DNA of 64,000 bases from Linum tenue (GCA_946122785.1 CAMGYJ010000007.1:40387587-40451586); one strand, 5' to 3'. Shown: positions 1 through 11,960, numbered from the stretch's first letter. The notes: generated by a model not told the origin, from the sequence alone. Translations and numbers: made by a program.

Positions 1-300
1 ATGTTATGGTGGTTTGGAACAAAAGGATTGGTGGATTGGATTCATGGATTCAAATGAAATCTAAACATTGGACCAATATGTGTAAAAGTAAAATATGTAC
101 ATACGAAAATCTCATAAATTTAGATACCAAAACATAATTGTTCGATGATTTTAAATTAAAATTAAATTTGGGGTATCAAAATGTAAATTGTACATTACAG
201 TGACTAAACTGTAATTAAATTAAATTTGGGGTATCGAAATGTAATAGTTTAGGCAACAGTAACTTGCCTTCAACTTTATATATACTAATGTTTAATGTTT
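1..300 (+). repeat. Partial copy of an AT-rich dispersed repeat
   Basis: The stretch holds phrases such as GATTGGTGGATTGGATTC, CATAATTG and TTTAGGCAACAGTAAC. The same phrases recur in the same order at 32880-33115 and 33370-33640. It matches the 3' half of the roughly 0.5-kb unit seen in tandem there. No coding frame is visible. The family is unnamed here, and it may be a transposon relic or a small satellite. Confidence 0.7.
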
Positions 301-358
301 CCAAGAAGTGCTTGTTGGGGAGAAAAAAACCACAAATTGACAACTTGTGTATAAATAT

Positions 359-846
359 CAAGGTTCAAAAAGGCGCTAGGCGTAAGGCGGGCGTTGAGTC
401 TTTGTCTTGCGCCTAGCTCGCCTAGGCGTTGACTAAGCGTGCCTAGGCGTTGGAAGAAAATAGTTATTCGCAGTGCATGATGAATGAAATAGTAATCTAC
501 AACACTTTCTCACTTCAGTTAAAATGATTAATAACTTACTCAACACTTAATGACATGAATATAGCTTACGAGTTCATAGAATCATAGCTCAATAGTTCAC
601 AAAGTTCTTGAGCTATTGAAAATATTGCAATAGAAAATTGATTTCATAGTTGATGTTAATTTTGGTATTTAATATTGACTTCTTAGCTCCATCTAGTAAT
701 GTTTAGGAGAGACTTATATGTCGCCGTACTCCATTAACGTGTTCCGGTATCTAATTAGGCGCGAAATCCCTAGGCGAGGCGTTTTGCCATTGCCTTGCGC
801 CTAGGCGTGCCTAAGTGTAAGATTAAGCGTGCCTTTTTGAACCATG
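359..846. mobile_element. Small non-autonomous hAT-like element
   Basis: The two ends form imperfect inverted repeats: CAAGGTTCAAAAAGGCGC on the left, and CATGGTTCAAAAAGGCAC as the reverse complement of the right. Both ends carry repeated GCGCCTAGGCG subterminal motifs, like those in the larger hAT element at 55203-58842. The flanks are ATAAATAT and ATATTAAA, which do not form a clean 8-bp duplication, so the exact ends are uncertain. The 488-bp interior is AT-rich and non-coding. Confidence 0.6.
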
Positions 847-1286
847 ATATTAAATATTATGAGATTGTGTTATTGATACTTGTGTGAAATCTCAAGGAAT
901 GAACCATTCATCGGTTTTAAGTCCCACTCAATTATGGTTCGGTCCATAAGCTAAGTAATGACTTGTTATTCGTACTGACTTTGAACCCGACATTATTCAT
1001 TTTCGTGATACTACATATGACGATGATGGAATAAAAAACACGTTTAGCCTGGTTCAAATTCTCGTCAACTTGGTAGCCAGCACAGCACACAAACCCTATC
1101 AATACATTGTTTAGTTTGATTCAATCCTCAAAACCTGTACTTTGTCTTCTTATAATTAATTAATAATAATAATAATTAATTTACTTAAAAAAAATCAAAT
1201 CAAATCTTTGCACGTATTTTAATCTGTTTTTAATCATTATCTTCCATTCGCTTCTTCTAATAATTTCTGATTCCACATGCAAATAG

Positions 1287-2191
1287 GTATAGCCTACGCC
1301 AACCGATACTCATCGTGGAGGCTCCTCTACATCTGGACAAGCATCCCCTCCATCATCTTCTGCATCCTATCCTACCCTTTCGTCACCGAGTCCCCACGGT
1401 GGCTCCTCCTCCGCGGCCACCGCCACCAAGCCGCCCACGTCCTCGCCACCCTCTCCTCCCCGTTCACGCTCCGCCGCAGCAAAACCTGCAGCCACAACAA
1501 CAACAACAACAACACTAACATCCCCGAGGAACCCACCACCACCAACATTGCCGCAGCTCCCTCCTCCTCGGTCAAGCAGCTGTTGGGGCGGAGGTGGGCC
1601 CGACAGAGGCTGGCCGTGGTGACGGTTCTGGCGTTGGGGACGGGCCTCCAGTTCTTCGTCCTGCTCCTCGGCGTCGGCAACTTGCACCACCTCAGCCTCT
1701 ACCTCGGCGTCGCCCTCAACGGCCTCCTCGACGTGCCGGCCTACGCGCTCACGTTCCTCCTCATCGAGACGCGCGGCAGGAGGCCCGTCCTGCTGGCCTC
1801 CTGCCTCACCAGCGGCCTCTGCAGCTTCGCCTACGTGGCGGTGGGCGGTGAGGTTGGGGTGGTGAAGGTCGTGGTGGAGCTGGGGGCGTTGTTCTGCGTG
1901 TGCATGGCGTTCAACGTGCTGGTGATATACACGATGGAGCTGTTCCCGACGAGCGTGAGGAACACGGCGGCAGCGGTGGGGCGGCAGGCGATCATGGTGG
2001 GTGCCGTGATCAGCCCGCTGCTCGTTGCCGGCGGGAGGAGGAAGGGGGACTTGGTGAGTTACGGGGCGGCGGGAGTAGTGGTGGTTTTGTGTGGGTTGGG
2101 TGTGGTTTGGCTGCCGGAGACCAAAGGGTTGGCCATTTCGGATACTTTGGATGAGCAGGAAAGCAGAGAGAACAACGGCGGCGGAGTGTAA
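1287..2191 (+). CDS. Organic cation/carnitine transporter (OCT), 3' exon
   Basis: The protein belongs to the major facilitator superfamily and resembles plant organic cation/carnitine transporters, which move cations or carnitine-like solutes across membranes. About 300 residues are visible, covering roughly the C-terminal 60%. In order they show an N-terminal segment with WRLLYIWTSIP, the family motif ESPRWLL, a low-complexity loop rich in Asn and Thr, several hydrophobic spans, the RRP turn (TRGRRPVLL), and the C-terminal signature YTMELFPTSVRN followed by LPETKG. A methionine lies at 1277, but I prefer a splice acceptor: a pyrimidine-rich tract ends in CAAATAG before 1287, and homologues continue upstream of this point with about 200 more residues. 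No matching first exon lies in 1-1276, which holds repeats, so exon 1 is outside the window or lost. The exon is markedly GC-rich compared with its flanks. No stop or frameshift occurs before 2191. Confidence 0.75.
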
Positions 2192-2512
2192 TGATTTTTT
2201 GTATTCAGAAGATTAATTATTTGGACAACATAATTAAGTATCCAAACCTATATCTGATATACTTTCAATAAGTTGATGATGCCTCTGCTGTTTGTATCAT
2301 CCTCGCATCTTAAATTAAATCAAATTATTATCTGGACAACATATAATTATCCAACGATGTATCTGATCATTTACTTTCTAGATTCTAGTAAATAAGTTGA
2401 TGCTTCTGCTGCTGCACCACGACATAATTCTCCGCTTCACTTTTCCAAACATTATTTACGGAAAGTGATGTGATTCCTACTCGTCTATTTGTAATATATT
2501 CGCAACGCTGTG
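2192..2512. other. AT-rich intergenic stretch
   Basis: This is the 3' flank of the transporter exon. A short near-repeat (ATTATCTGGACAACATA and relatives) occurs at about 2215 and 2330. I see no gene. Confidence 0.5.
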
Positions 2513-2672
2513 CAGCGACGGATATCCAGCACATAGTAGAGCACTAGATCACATTTCATTAGAAATTTAGATACTATAATAAATATAGTTTTTTTTACAA
2601 TATCAATTGTACACGTCAATCTTTTAATATAATATCAAATTCATCAATGGAGTATACATCCATAGTACCAAT

Positions 2673-2760
2673 TGTTGATAATTATGATTATTATTTTATC
2701 ATTATGATGATAATTATGTTAGTAGCCATGTATTGTAATTAGGAGACTTTGTACATGGGT
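2673..2760 (+). repeat. Truncated 5' LTR of the Copia element
   Basis: The first 87-88 bases match the start of the 3' LTR at 6893 with one substitution. The match then stops at GTACATGGG, where unrelated AT-rich repeat sequence begins. Confidence 0.85.
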
Positions 2761-3136
2761 GTAGAGGTGGCAATTTTCAATCCAATCCACCAATTCATTA
2801 AAAATATCCACTTAATCCAATCCATTTAAATTCAATCCATTTGATCCAAATCCAATTGGATTGATTCATGGACCCAAATGACAAATTATCTTTTGGTACC
2901 TATACTTTTTATATTTTACTTTTGGTACCCAAAATTTAATTTTTTACACGAATAATATCATTGGAAAGTTTTGGTACCTAAAATTTTTCATTATGACATT
3001 TTAGTACCTAAACTTTTCACATTTTTACATATTGGTCCTTGGTTGAGGATGTCATTTGGATTCATGGATAATCCACCAATCCATGGATCCACCAATCCAT
3101 TGGATCCAATCCATTTGATCCATGGATCCACCTATC
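2761..3136 (-). repeat. AT-rich repeat interrupting Copia 5' LTR and gag
   Basis: The sequence contains AATCCACCAATCCATGGATC and repeated 'TTTTGGTACC' phrases. This is the reverse complement of the vocabulary in the repeat copies at 1-300 and 32880-33640. It sits exactly between the broken LTR and the resumed gag frame. The left edge TAGAGGTGGCAATTTTC resembles TAGGGGTGGC-type MITE ends. A clear partner end and target duplication are not visible. Confidence 0.6.
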
Positions 3137-6100
3137 CTATCGAGGCTGTCCAAGTTTCTCATGCGACTCCGTCCTGAATTCGAAGCCATTCGCTCCACTC
3201 TTGTTAACCGTGAGGATCTGAAGATGGATGGCGTGCTGGGGCAGCTTCTCAGAGAAGAAACGAGGCTTTAAACCCAAGCTCACTTGGATATGCGCCCACG
3301 GGAAGGAGAGCCAACTTTTGCTGTGTCCAACGGGGCTATTGCTGATGAGACGGCGTTTGCGGTCGGCCGACCTCAGTTTCAACGTCGTGTTCCACCGTCT
3401 GAAATCAAGTGTCACCATTGCCATGAGCTAGGGCATACTCAGAATCACTGCAAACAAAGGAATATATGTAATTATTGTAAAAAGAGTGGATATATAATCC
3501 TTGATTGCAGGTTACTGAAGAATCAGACCAAGAATGGTCCCAATACAGCAGCTCCCGCTCCCCCAGCATATGCAACTCAAGTTACAAACCTGGCTGGTCA
3601 AATGCTTACTCCCGAGGTCGTGGAACAGCTGATCAATGCCGCTTTGCAGAGATCTCTTCCCACAGCCATCAGCAGCGCATTTGCCTCTCTCCATGACTCG
3701 GGTAACTCTTCTCCTTGGATTTTAGATTCCGCTTGCTTCAACCACATGACCAGCAACGTTTCAGTTCTTAAGCACATCATACAAGTTGATAATCTTAGTT
3801 TACAAGTTGAAAATGGACAGAAACTTCACGTAAGAGGAATAGGTTCACTTGAGGATGATAATATTAATTTGTCAGCTACGTTACATGTCCCAAACCTATT
3901 TCCTAATTTGGTTTCCATGGGGCAGCTTACTGATCATGGTTTACGTGTTGTTTTCGACTCTATGGGATGTTCTATTCAAGAAATGAAGAGCGGGAGGGAG
4001 GTCGGAAGGGGGAGTAAACGTGGACGTGTCTTTCACTTGGAGGAATTCTCGGGCCAATCCATTCCAGCCAACTTGGCTGTCTCGTTGGTGTCTATGTCTT
4101 CTTTTACTCCTTCCGTGTTTTCTAGTGAGCGTGATCATACTATCGATCTTTGGCATGCTCGTTTGGGTCATCCCAACTCTTGTCGGCTTATGTTGATGTT
4201 TAAACAGAAATTATTGAGCAATAAAGAGATTGGCAATTTCTCCAAGTTAGCTTGTACAAGTTGTGTTGAGGATAAAGCTACTCGTAGCTCATTTCCCCTT
4301 AGCTCCACCATCATTAGTAAACCCTTTCATATTATTCACACCGATTTATGGGGACCTAGCCCAACTATATCTCGTCATGGTTATAAATATTTCGCCTTAT
4401 TCGTAGATCATGCTACTAGGTACACATGAGTCTATTTTCTTCGTTTAAAATCAGACCTTCTTGCTATAGCCTCCGTATTTCTTACTATGATAAAAACTCA
4501 ATTTGGTAAAGACAGTTCGAGTTATTCATTCCGATCCAGGTGGTGAGTTTAGCTCCACTCCGTTGTTAGATTTGTATAGAAATCTTGGAATCGTTTATAA
4601 AAAATCATGCCTTGGCGTTTCACAACAAAATAGCTTAGTCGAAAGGAAAAATCGTCACGTGGTAGAACTCACTCGTGCCTTACTCCTAGCGTCTCATGTT
4701 CCTTCCCGTTTTTGGCCAGAAGCCGCAGCTACCACTGTTCGTTTGATCAACTATCAAATTAATCCAATACTTGGTCAGCAAAGTCCTTACTTTGTTTTAT
4801 TTTCCAAACATCTGGATTATTCTCGTCTATGTGTTTTCGGATGCACGTGTTTTGTCCTTCTTCCACGCTGTGAACGTACAATATTCTCCTCTAAAATAGT
4901 GCGTTGCGTCTTTCTTGGTTATAGTGACGTTCACAAGGGATATCTTTGTTTCGATCCCAATCTTCAACGTATTCATACAGCCTGTGATGTCATATTTTTT
5001 TAACATCTCATGTTTTACTCCACTCCGTCTGAACCTCCTTTTTGTCACCCTTGGCCCGTCTTCCAGTGTTTGGCGACGATGATGATTTTGTTGATACTCC
5101 CCCCGACGACACGCAGCTCCCTCCCGACTCCCCAACTCCAGATTCACCAACCAATGCAACCGCCACAACTACTTCATCACCCGACAGCTTATCCTCTTCC
5201 TCGACTTCGGATGCCTCACCTCCACCCGCTCCCGTTGACGTCCCTATTGTTCCACCTGGTCATCAACGACCAGTTCGTGCAAATCGTGGCCAGCCCCCAG
5301 CTAGATTTCAAGATTATTATACTTACAGTCTAGCTTCCATTTTGATCCCCAACAGGTACTCCCAAGCTAAAGGGGATCCCTGATGGGAGCAAGCCATGGC
5401 CGAGGAAACCAAGGCTCTCCACGACAACGACACTTGGATTCTTGTCCCTCGGCCACCTTCCTCCACATCGGTTGTTGGCTACCGTTGGGTTTACACCCTT
5501 AAAATGAAGCCGGACGGTACCATTGATCGATATAAAGCCCGACTCGTTGCTCAAGGATTCAGTTAGGAGTACGGTATCAGATTTGAAGAGACTTTCGCTC
5601 CCTATGCCAAGATGCAAACAGTTCGTGCCCTGCTCGCTATTGCATCTTCACGTGGATGGCCTCATTTACAACTAGACGTCAAAAAACACCTTTTTGCATG
5701 GCGATTTGAAGGAAGTCGTCTACATGGAATTGCCTCCGGGATATGCTAATGGGTTGCCGATCAAGTTTGTCTCCTCCAACGTTCTCTCTACAACCTCAAA
5801 CAAGCTCCGCGGGCTTGGTTCGACAAGTTCCAAGCTACCATTGTTGCACTTGGTTTTTGTCAAAGTCTTAACGAACCTTCCTTGTTTACACTTCATACAG
5901 CTCGTGGTATTGTTGCTTTATTACTCTACGTCGATGATATTGTTGTTACAGGGGACGATCCGGAGGGAATCAAGCACTTAACCGATGGACTCCATGCTGC
6001 GTTCAATTTGAAGGACCTTGGCGCATTGTCGTACTTCCTTGGTCTAGAGGTTGATCACTCTCCTCATGGTATACTACTTAGTCAAAGAAAATATGTTGAT

Positions 6101-6898
6101 GACTTACTTGTTTCAGCACACCTTGATGATTGCCGACCCATTACTACTCCCATGGAGGCCAACCTCAAACTCAGCAGGGATACATGCACTCATTTGTCTA
6201 ACGATCGTGGAAGGCAATATCGAAGTATAGTGGGGAGTCTTATCTACCCCACAAATACAAGACCCGACATTTCCTATTCCGTTCAGATTGTGAGCCAGTT
6301 TATGGCTAATCCAACTTATGTACATCTTGCTGCTGTTCGCAGAATTCTTCGTTACCTCCAGGGAACTCGAGACGGGGGTTTATTTCTTCCGTCCACAGGT
6401 AGTCAAGAGCTTCACACTTTCTCCAACTCCGACTACGGTGGCTGTTTGGACACCCGGCGTTCAACCAGTGGGTGGTGTGTTCGTTTTGGCGGCTCGTTCA
6501 TTTCTTGGCGCTGCAAGAAGCAGGATAAAGTGTCAAAATCGTCAACCGAAGCTGAATATCGTGCCATGTCGGACGTGGCTTATGAACTTGTATGGCTATC
6601 TCGGCTACTAGGTGATTTCGGCATCACATGTTCTTTACCTATGCATCTCTATGTTGATAATACTAGTGCGATTCAAATCGCCGTCAATCCCGTCCTTCAC
6701 GATAGAACTAAACATATAGAGGTGCATATCCACTATATACGCGATCTTGTCCGTGACGGTACCATTCACTTGCATTATGTTCCTTCTAAAGAGCAGATTG
6801 CAGACGTTCTCAAGAAGTCTTTTATCTCAAGTCGACATTGGTATCTTGCGGGCAAATTGATGATGAGAGACCTCCATCAATTTGGGGGAGGATGTTGA
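3137..6898 (+). pseudogene. Copia gag-pol polyprotein, disrupted
   Basis: The gag remnant is followed by two CCHC-like knuckles (CHHCHELGHTQNHC and CNYCKKSGY). Next come a protease core with DSA in place of the usual DSG (WILDSACFNHM, about 3715-3750), a pre-integrase HxxxH region (LWHARLGHP), the integrase core (HTDLWGP then SDPGGEF), RT with the YVDD box (LLLYVDDIVV, about 5922) and RNase H with the end signature SSTEAEYRA. Breaks include TAA at 3269, TGA at 4427, a one-base insertion near 4505, TAA near 5001, TAG near 5564 and further frame changes near 5690-5880. The RT-RNase H segment from 5882 to 6898 remains open. A polypurine tract (TTTGGGGGAGGA, 6881-6892) precedes the 3' LTR. Confidence 0.85.
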
Positions 6899-7238
6899 TA
6901 ATTATGATTATTATATTATCATTATGATGATAATTATGTTAGTAGCCATGTATTGTAATTAGGAGACTTTGTACATGGGAGGTAGAGTTAGCTACGTGAG
7001 CTGTACATGGGAAGTAGAGATAGCCTTGGTCTCTTACTCTAACCAGTTGGAGAATTATAGACGGCATAAACTGGGCTTCCGTAGCCTATATAATGGAGGG
7101 TCGATTGTATGAGAAAGATAATCGAAATATATCAGTAGCTAGAGACCTTCTTCGTCTCTCTCGTGGACTAGTCCTGATCATCAGGGATACCACATAAACC
7201 GATCTTACATTTAGTTTTCTGCTATCGTTTTATTAACA
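6893..7238 (+). repeat. 3' LTR of the Copia element (346 bp)
   Basis: It runs from TGTTGATAA to TTATTAACA and follows a polypurine tract. An internal GTGGACTAG...ACCACATAAAC stretch resembles the R-U5 part of plant Copia LTRs. Confidence 0.85.
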
Positions 7239-7243
7239 CTAAT

Positions 7244-7519
7244 AGCATACTCGCTTACAAATGAAATAGTTAACCAATCGGCGAGAAATTCATCTCTCGT
7301 TTTGTTGCGCAAATAATTTTTTACTTGTTTCATTGTTGCAAAAGTTCTCTCCATCGCGGTTGTTGAAACAGACAATGTTAACACTAGATAAATCAATCGA
7401 CTAATCAATGTGTATTGTGTGTCCATTTCTATTTCCATCTGCTGCTCTAGTAATTTTTCAAGGGAACAACCCTCATATCTCTCTTTTAGTCTTTTACGTT
7501 TTAGACTTTTAGGTTTCAT
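7244..7519 (-). pseudogene. hAT transposase C-terminal (dimerisation) fragment
   Basis: Read on the minus strand, the frame gives LVLTLSVSTTAMERTFATMK followed by NYLRNKTRDEFLADWL. This is the conserved C-terminal dimerisation region of TTF/ZMYM1-type hAT proteins. The rest of the transposase is absent, and the frame runs into the Copia LTR at its 3' end. It belongs to the 2513-7749 derivative. Confidence 0.8.
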
Positions 7520-7757
7520 TATTTGTTTCTTTAGATGAGAATCATCGGAGCAAGAATTTCTAGGCTAAATTTAGAGTTATGATATGAATATGTTCATCTG
7601 AACCATTTTCCTAATTACACACGATCATATTATAAAATAACACTGGGATAAATGGCTAAAATCGATAAACTCGTAAGGTTATACTAGCTCCGTATCGAGA
7701 GGAGGGATGGGTCGTGGCCCGGGGTCGCCACCCCTTGAATCTGCCACTAATGTTGTG

Positions 7758-8124
7758 GTTAAGTACCATATACATCTCTCAATAATGTAAGATATCAGAA
7801 CCTTGGTTTATGACATGGTACTATGATAACGAGTTTATCTTTAAGGTCACGTGTTCAAGTATTCCATTAATATTTTTCAAGCACACGGTATGGTGGATCT
7901 TTGCAAACTTCAGGTCCATGATTTGACATTCCTTTGAAAGGGGCGTATAAGAAAGTGGTTATGTACTATGCATGGACATCTTCCAACAACTCGAAATATT
8001 GAGATAAGTTAGTTTATGATAGTATTTTTTCCTAAATCGCAATTATAATTAAACTAGATCAAACTCTATCCTATGGGCAGGTAATTTTTTGTATGTAAAC
8101 TTGACTATAAGTCTATAGCATTCA
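7758..8124. other. Intergenic spacer between hAT and CACTA elements
   Basis: AT-rich sequence without a coding frame or recognisable repeat end. Confidence 0.4.
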
Positions 8125-8801
8125 CACTACAAAAAAATTGGTCTATGCCAAGGGTTATTTTCACCTATACCAAGGGTTAACCCTTGCTACAAGGTTTAGC
8201 AAGGGTTTTGTCAACCTTTGTACCAACCCTTGCCAAAGCCACCCCTGCTACACGTAGCAAGGGTTTTTAGCAACCCTAGGTGCAAGTCACATCCAAGGGT
8301 TTTATCAAGGGTTTGAACCCTTGGTACAAGTAGCATAGGTTAAAACCCTTTCTAAAAGTCTGTAAAATTTAGTAGAGAGATGTTGATAGCATGGGTTAAA
8401 ACCCTTGCTACGGGTCTTGCATAATTTGTGATTAAAGCAGAACATACATTTCGCAACAACCGGAAAGTGTTGTGAAACAGTCGTTGCCAAAGACAAACGA
8501 GCACCAGAACTAGAAGCTAAGCTTGGTTGCTAATGCTTTGGTCACTATAGACAAACCCTGAACCAAATACCAAAATTTTCAATATTAACCAAATTCATTT
8601 CATGCACTATACCCATCAACACTCCATCATTCACACCATAAACATAATATGATTCATGATCCAAAACAATAATATACATGGCTACACCTTAATGACCAAA
8701 AAATCAAACATAATCCAAAGAAGGATGGTATGTTCATATTATTCTAAGCCCTTAAAAACTACAAGAGTAGAACCTGATCCAAAATTCTTCATACAAGACA
8801 T

Positions 8802-9483
8802 TCACGACGACATCGTATCAAGAAGCTTGAGAACCCAAAGACGAGCAGCAGCACTATTGGCGCCCTGTTCATAAAAGAAATAAAATAAAAGAATTAATAA
8901 GAGTAACAGTTATGGCAACATAATAACACCGAGTATGAACCAACATTGAGCAAATTACAATGCATCAATATAGCACAAGAAACCCCTATATAGCTTTGTG
9001 CTGCAACCAGTTCTGCTTTTGCCTACTCCTGGATCCTTTTCACCTCGTCTTCTAGTTCAACTACCTATGCTTTCCAAGAGTAACAACTTGAATAGCCAAG
9101 TCGTGCAAATATATTATTGGAATAATTATGTTGAAAAAAGGACAAACACACTGCAAACCTTTTGCTCAAGTTCCATCCTGAGTTTCTCTCAATTTTCTCT
9201 TCAACAAACCCGACTGTAGCTGCTGCTTTTGTCCTCTCTCTTCTGATTCGTGAAATTGGTTATTTATTATAAGTATCACATTAGCAGGTAGCCATGCTCA
9301 TCTGTGTTTAGATTATGCAAAGTACATTATCAAATAAAGAAGCAAACAATAGCATGTCTACAACACTACTAAATAATCACACACATCTATTCTTTCAACT
9401 TACATTCTTGCGAATGGGGAAATCGGTTATCCAGCTTTTTTCACCTTGAGTAGTTCTCTTGATTAGTTCTCTGATATTGCAAG
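8802..9483 (-). pseudogene. Exon-like host gene piece A inside CACTA
   Basis: Two exon-like segments lie on the minus strand. The upstream one (9483 to 9404) sits between a GCAG acceptor and a GTAAG donor and reads RELIKRTTQGEKSWITDF. The terminal one (8864 to 8802) follows a TATGAACAG acceptor and reads NSAAARLWVLKLLDTMSS before a stop. An intervening possible exon around 9000-9110 has an in-frame stop (LEDEVKRIQE then TAG). I do not recognise the donor gene. The arrangement looks like the 3' part of a spliced gene captured by the transposon. Confidence 0.45.
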
Positions 9484-10017
9484 CTGCAAATTAATGTACA
9501 GTAGGAATAATGAGTTGAGTGATTGGGTTAGGGTTAGAAGTGAAGAAGATATAATTTGTACTAATTCATTCCATGATGAACATATATATATCATATAGCA
9601 ATTCCCCATACCTTATGACTTCAGAAATCATTTGGTCTAAATATTCCCAACCAACAATAACATAAACAATATGTGACTACCTCAATTGGGAACACTCAAT
9701 CCTCATTCTCCCGGACACTAAAACACATCCATCTTTCGGATAAAAAACATGAATCCTCAAGCAACACAGAATTTCCTTTACCCCAATGTAAACAATCAGA
9801 ACTAATAATTCTCACATCAAACCAAATAGGAAGATTACCTCTGAAATAGATTGATCGGTAGAGAGCTTTGGAACTAAAGCAAATTGGCTAGAATCGAGCT
9901 CCAAGAAATCCACTGTAATGGAAACGAATTCAAATTACCTTGAACAGTAATCGCGCAAAGAAATCTAAGTAGGTTCAAGAGTCAGACTTACTAGATTACA
10001 CAAAGAAGATGACTCCC

Positions 10018-11450
10018 TTAAACAGCGCTACTCTCATGGGAATGACCATGTTCTTCATGGAGCTCGTCAATTCTAATTAACCCCATATTCTGCAACCCGA
10101 ACCTGCATAAAACAAGAAAATTCACTTTAAAGGCACTTGAAAATACAGTTCCGCTGAATTAACAACTAATTCTTATGTCGTTGGAAGGAAAATGAAAATT
10201 TACCGGCTCTATTTTTCACTGCACAAGAATGATCATGTTTAACCACTTATGAAGTGTTTACATGTGCCAGGAGAGGAATATCTCAAGCATCATCATCTAA
10301 CACTCTGTAGGCACAAGTATGCTGATTATATTCAAAAAGTAAGTCTGCACAAAGCCACAACAAGGAAGACCAAAATAATTTCAGTCAAGTGGAGTCTGTT
10401 ATTATCTAGAATAACACAGAGGAACATCGTGCGTTCCTAATCATAATATAATATGATAATTAGTGCAACCTACATCTACACATATTTGTACAAATTTCCT
10501 TCTTATTACTGTAAGGATATGTGTTATAAGACATGGAAAAACCAGGAACTAAGAGAATAAGTGTACCTGCATGTGTATGAAGAAAGCTAATTGGACAACG
10601 ACTGCCCTCGATCAAGATGCAACTGGCTGCCAGAAATGAATGCCTCTTCCATCTCATAAGCAAAGCCATATGTAATATCAAACTTAAATGATTAAGCTTT
10701 CAACTAAACCTTGTACATATAATAATGATGCAAAGGGTGAATGCAGAACTAAGCTTACTTCAATAGAGTATGCACTCACAAACAGAAAGCTAATGAGCAA
10801 GGAGGGGACTGAAATTCCACCCCATGTAAAGGCTCTGCATCCCAATTTTTCATCAGCCACATGTTAACCAGTACGAATCGTCAAATGATATGGAATTAGC
10901 AGTCACATACTGTGATTAAAGATGGAACAACAATAGTAAACCCAGTTGCCATTGAGAACTCACCAGAACCCAGTGGCAGAGTGGGTTTGTTTACCTGCCT
11001 CAAGAACAATAGACCTGTCATCAGAACTCTCTAAAATGTTCACATTATACATTTCTACTACTCGATCCAGCATGATACATACTAAGAACAGCATGAGCTT
11101 GAGTTATTTCTCACCTCCCCTGTGCACCATCGGGAATGCTCCCCAGGTCACCGACAACCTTGCCTTCCACCTTCACAACTTATCATGTTCAGAATGGTCA
11201 TACAACTCAAAAGTTACCCAAAGAAATAATTATGATAGAAATTATCTTATTTGGATATCGAACACAGAGACATTGCCACAAATGATAAACGAATAAATAA
11301 AAACCAATTACAAGGATACAAAGGAAATAATCACACCTACCCCAAACCGACTCTTCTCCTGTGTATAACTCTGTAACTTAACCATTCCACTGCACACAAA
11401 GCGGAAATTGAAGCAATGGCGCTATCAATTCCCATGTCTCCTCCACCTCA
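10018..11450 (-). pseudogene. Exon-like host gene piece B inside CACTA
   Basis: Minus-strand segments look like ordered exons. There is a possible start near 11450 (MGIDSAIASISALCAVEW), then a segment near 11140 (VVGDLGSIPDGAQGR before GTGAG), one near 10950 (GEFSMATGFTIVVPSLIT before GTATG), a hydrophobic one near 10830 (WGGISVPSLLISFLFVSAYS before GTAAG), one near 10600 before GTACAC, and a terminal exon 10102-10018 (RIDELHEEHGHSHESSAV then TAA). Together they suggest a small protein with membrane segments. I do not recognise it. Whether the exons still splice together is unknown. Confidence 0.4.
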
Positions 11451-11699
11451 ACTCGCCGGCATCCCTCCTCCGCTCAACACCGTCACCGCAAATCAATTGC
11501 AATCACATCACTCCTCTTTGCCATCGAAAACCTCACTACTGCATGCAGCCGGCGGCGGCGACCACAATACAAACCCTAAAAAACCTAATCGGAGCTCACT
11601 CACGCAAGAGAGGGATAACGAGGGAAGCAGAGAGTGAGCGAAGAAGAGAGAGAGAGAGTAGGTAAAGAAAATCAGAGTATCACCTTTCAGCCAGACCGG

Positions 11700-11960
11700 G
11701 CGAGAAAAAAACGAGGAATCGCCTCTTCACCAGGAGTGCGCGAGAAAGACCGGAGAATCGCCTCTTCAGCCAGAGTGAGCGATGAAGACCGGAGGAGTCG
11801 CCTCTTCAGGCGGAGTGAGCGAGGAAGGCCGGGGAATCGCCTCTGCAGCCGGAGAGAGCAAGACTGGAGAATCGCCTCTTCAGGCGGATCAAGTGAGGGA
11901 GAGACTTGAATCGCCTTTCAGGCAGAGCGGTTGAGGAGGGAGATCGGAATCTCCTTTGTT
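11700..11960 (+). repeat. ~40-bp tandem repeat in CACTA
   Basis: The phrase ATCGCCTCTTCAGGCGGAGT recurs with variation about every 35-43 bp, roughly six times, each followed by a GAGCGA/GAAGACCGGA stretch. It lies between the captured sequence and the right subterminal repeats. The repeats keep one frame open from 11634 to 11909, but a coding role is not evident. Confidence 0.7.

Larger units (their letters stand above)
2673..7238 (+). mobile_element. Ty1/Copia LTR retrotransposon, decayed, nested in hAT
   Basis: The element starts TGTTGATAA and ends TTATTAACA. It is flanked by CCAAT (2668-2672) and CTAAT (7239-7243), a 5-bp target duplication with one change. A related hAT copy near 42400 shows the uninterrupted site, CCAAT followed by ACATACTC. 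The domain order is gag knuckle, protease, integrase, RT and RNase H, which defines the Copia superfamily. The 5' LTR is truncated and the N-terminal half of gag is missing. The element cannot be autonomous. Confidence 0.85.
2513..7749 (-). mobile_element. hAT (TTF/ZMYM1-type) deletion derivative, split by a Copia element
   Basis: Left end CAGCGACGGATATCCAG and right end (reverse complement) TAGTGGCAGATTCAAGG resemble the usual CAG(T/G)GGCGGATCCAGG termini of this hAT group. The flanking 8-mers are ACGCTGTG (2505-2512) and ATGTTGTG (7750-7757), identical apart from two C-to-T changes, as expected for an aged target duplication. Without the Copia insertion only about 670 bp remain, including the C-terminal transposase fragment on the minus strand. 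Segment 2560-2672 matches 42290-42410 in the related element there. Confidence 0.75.
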
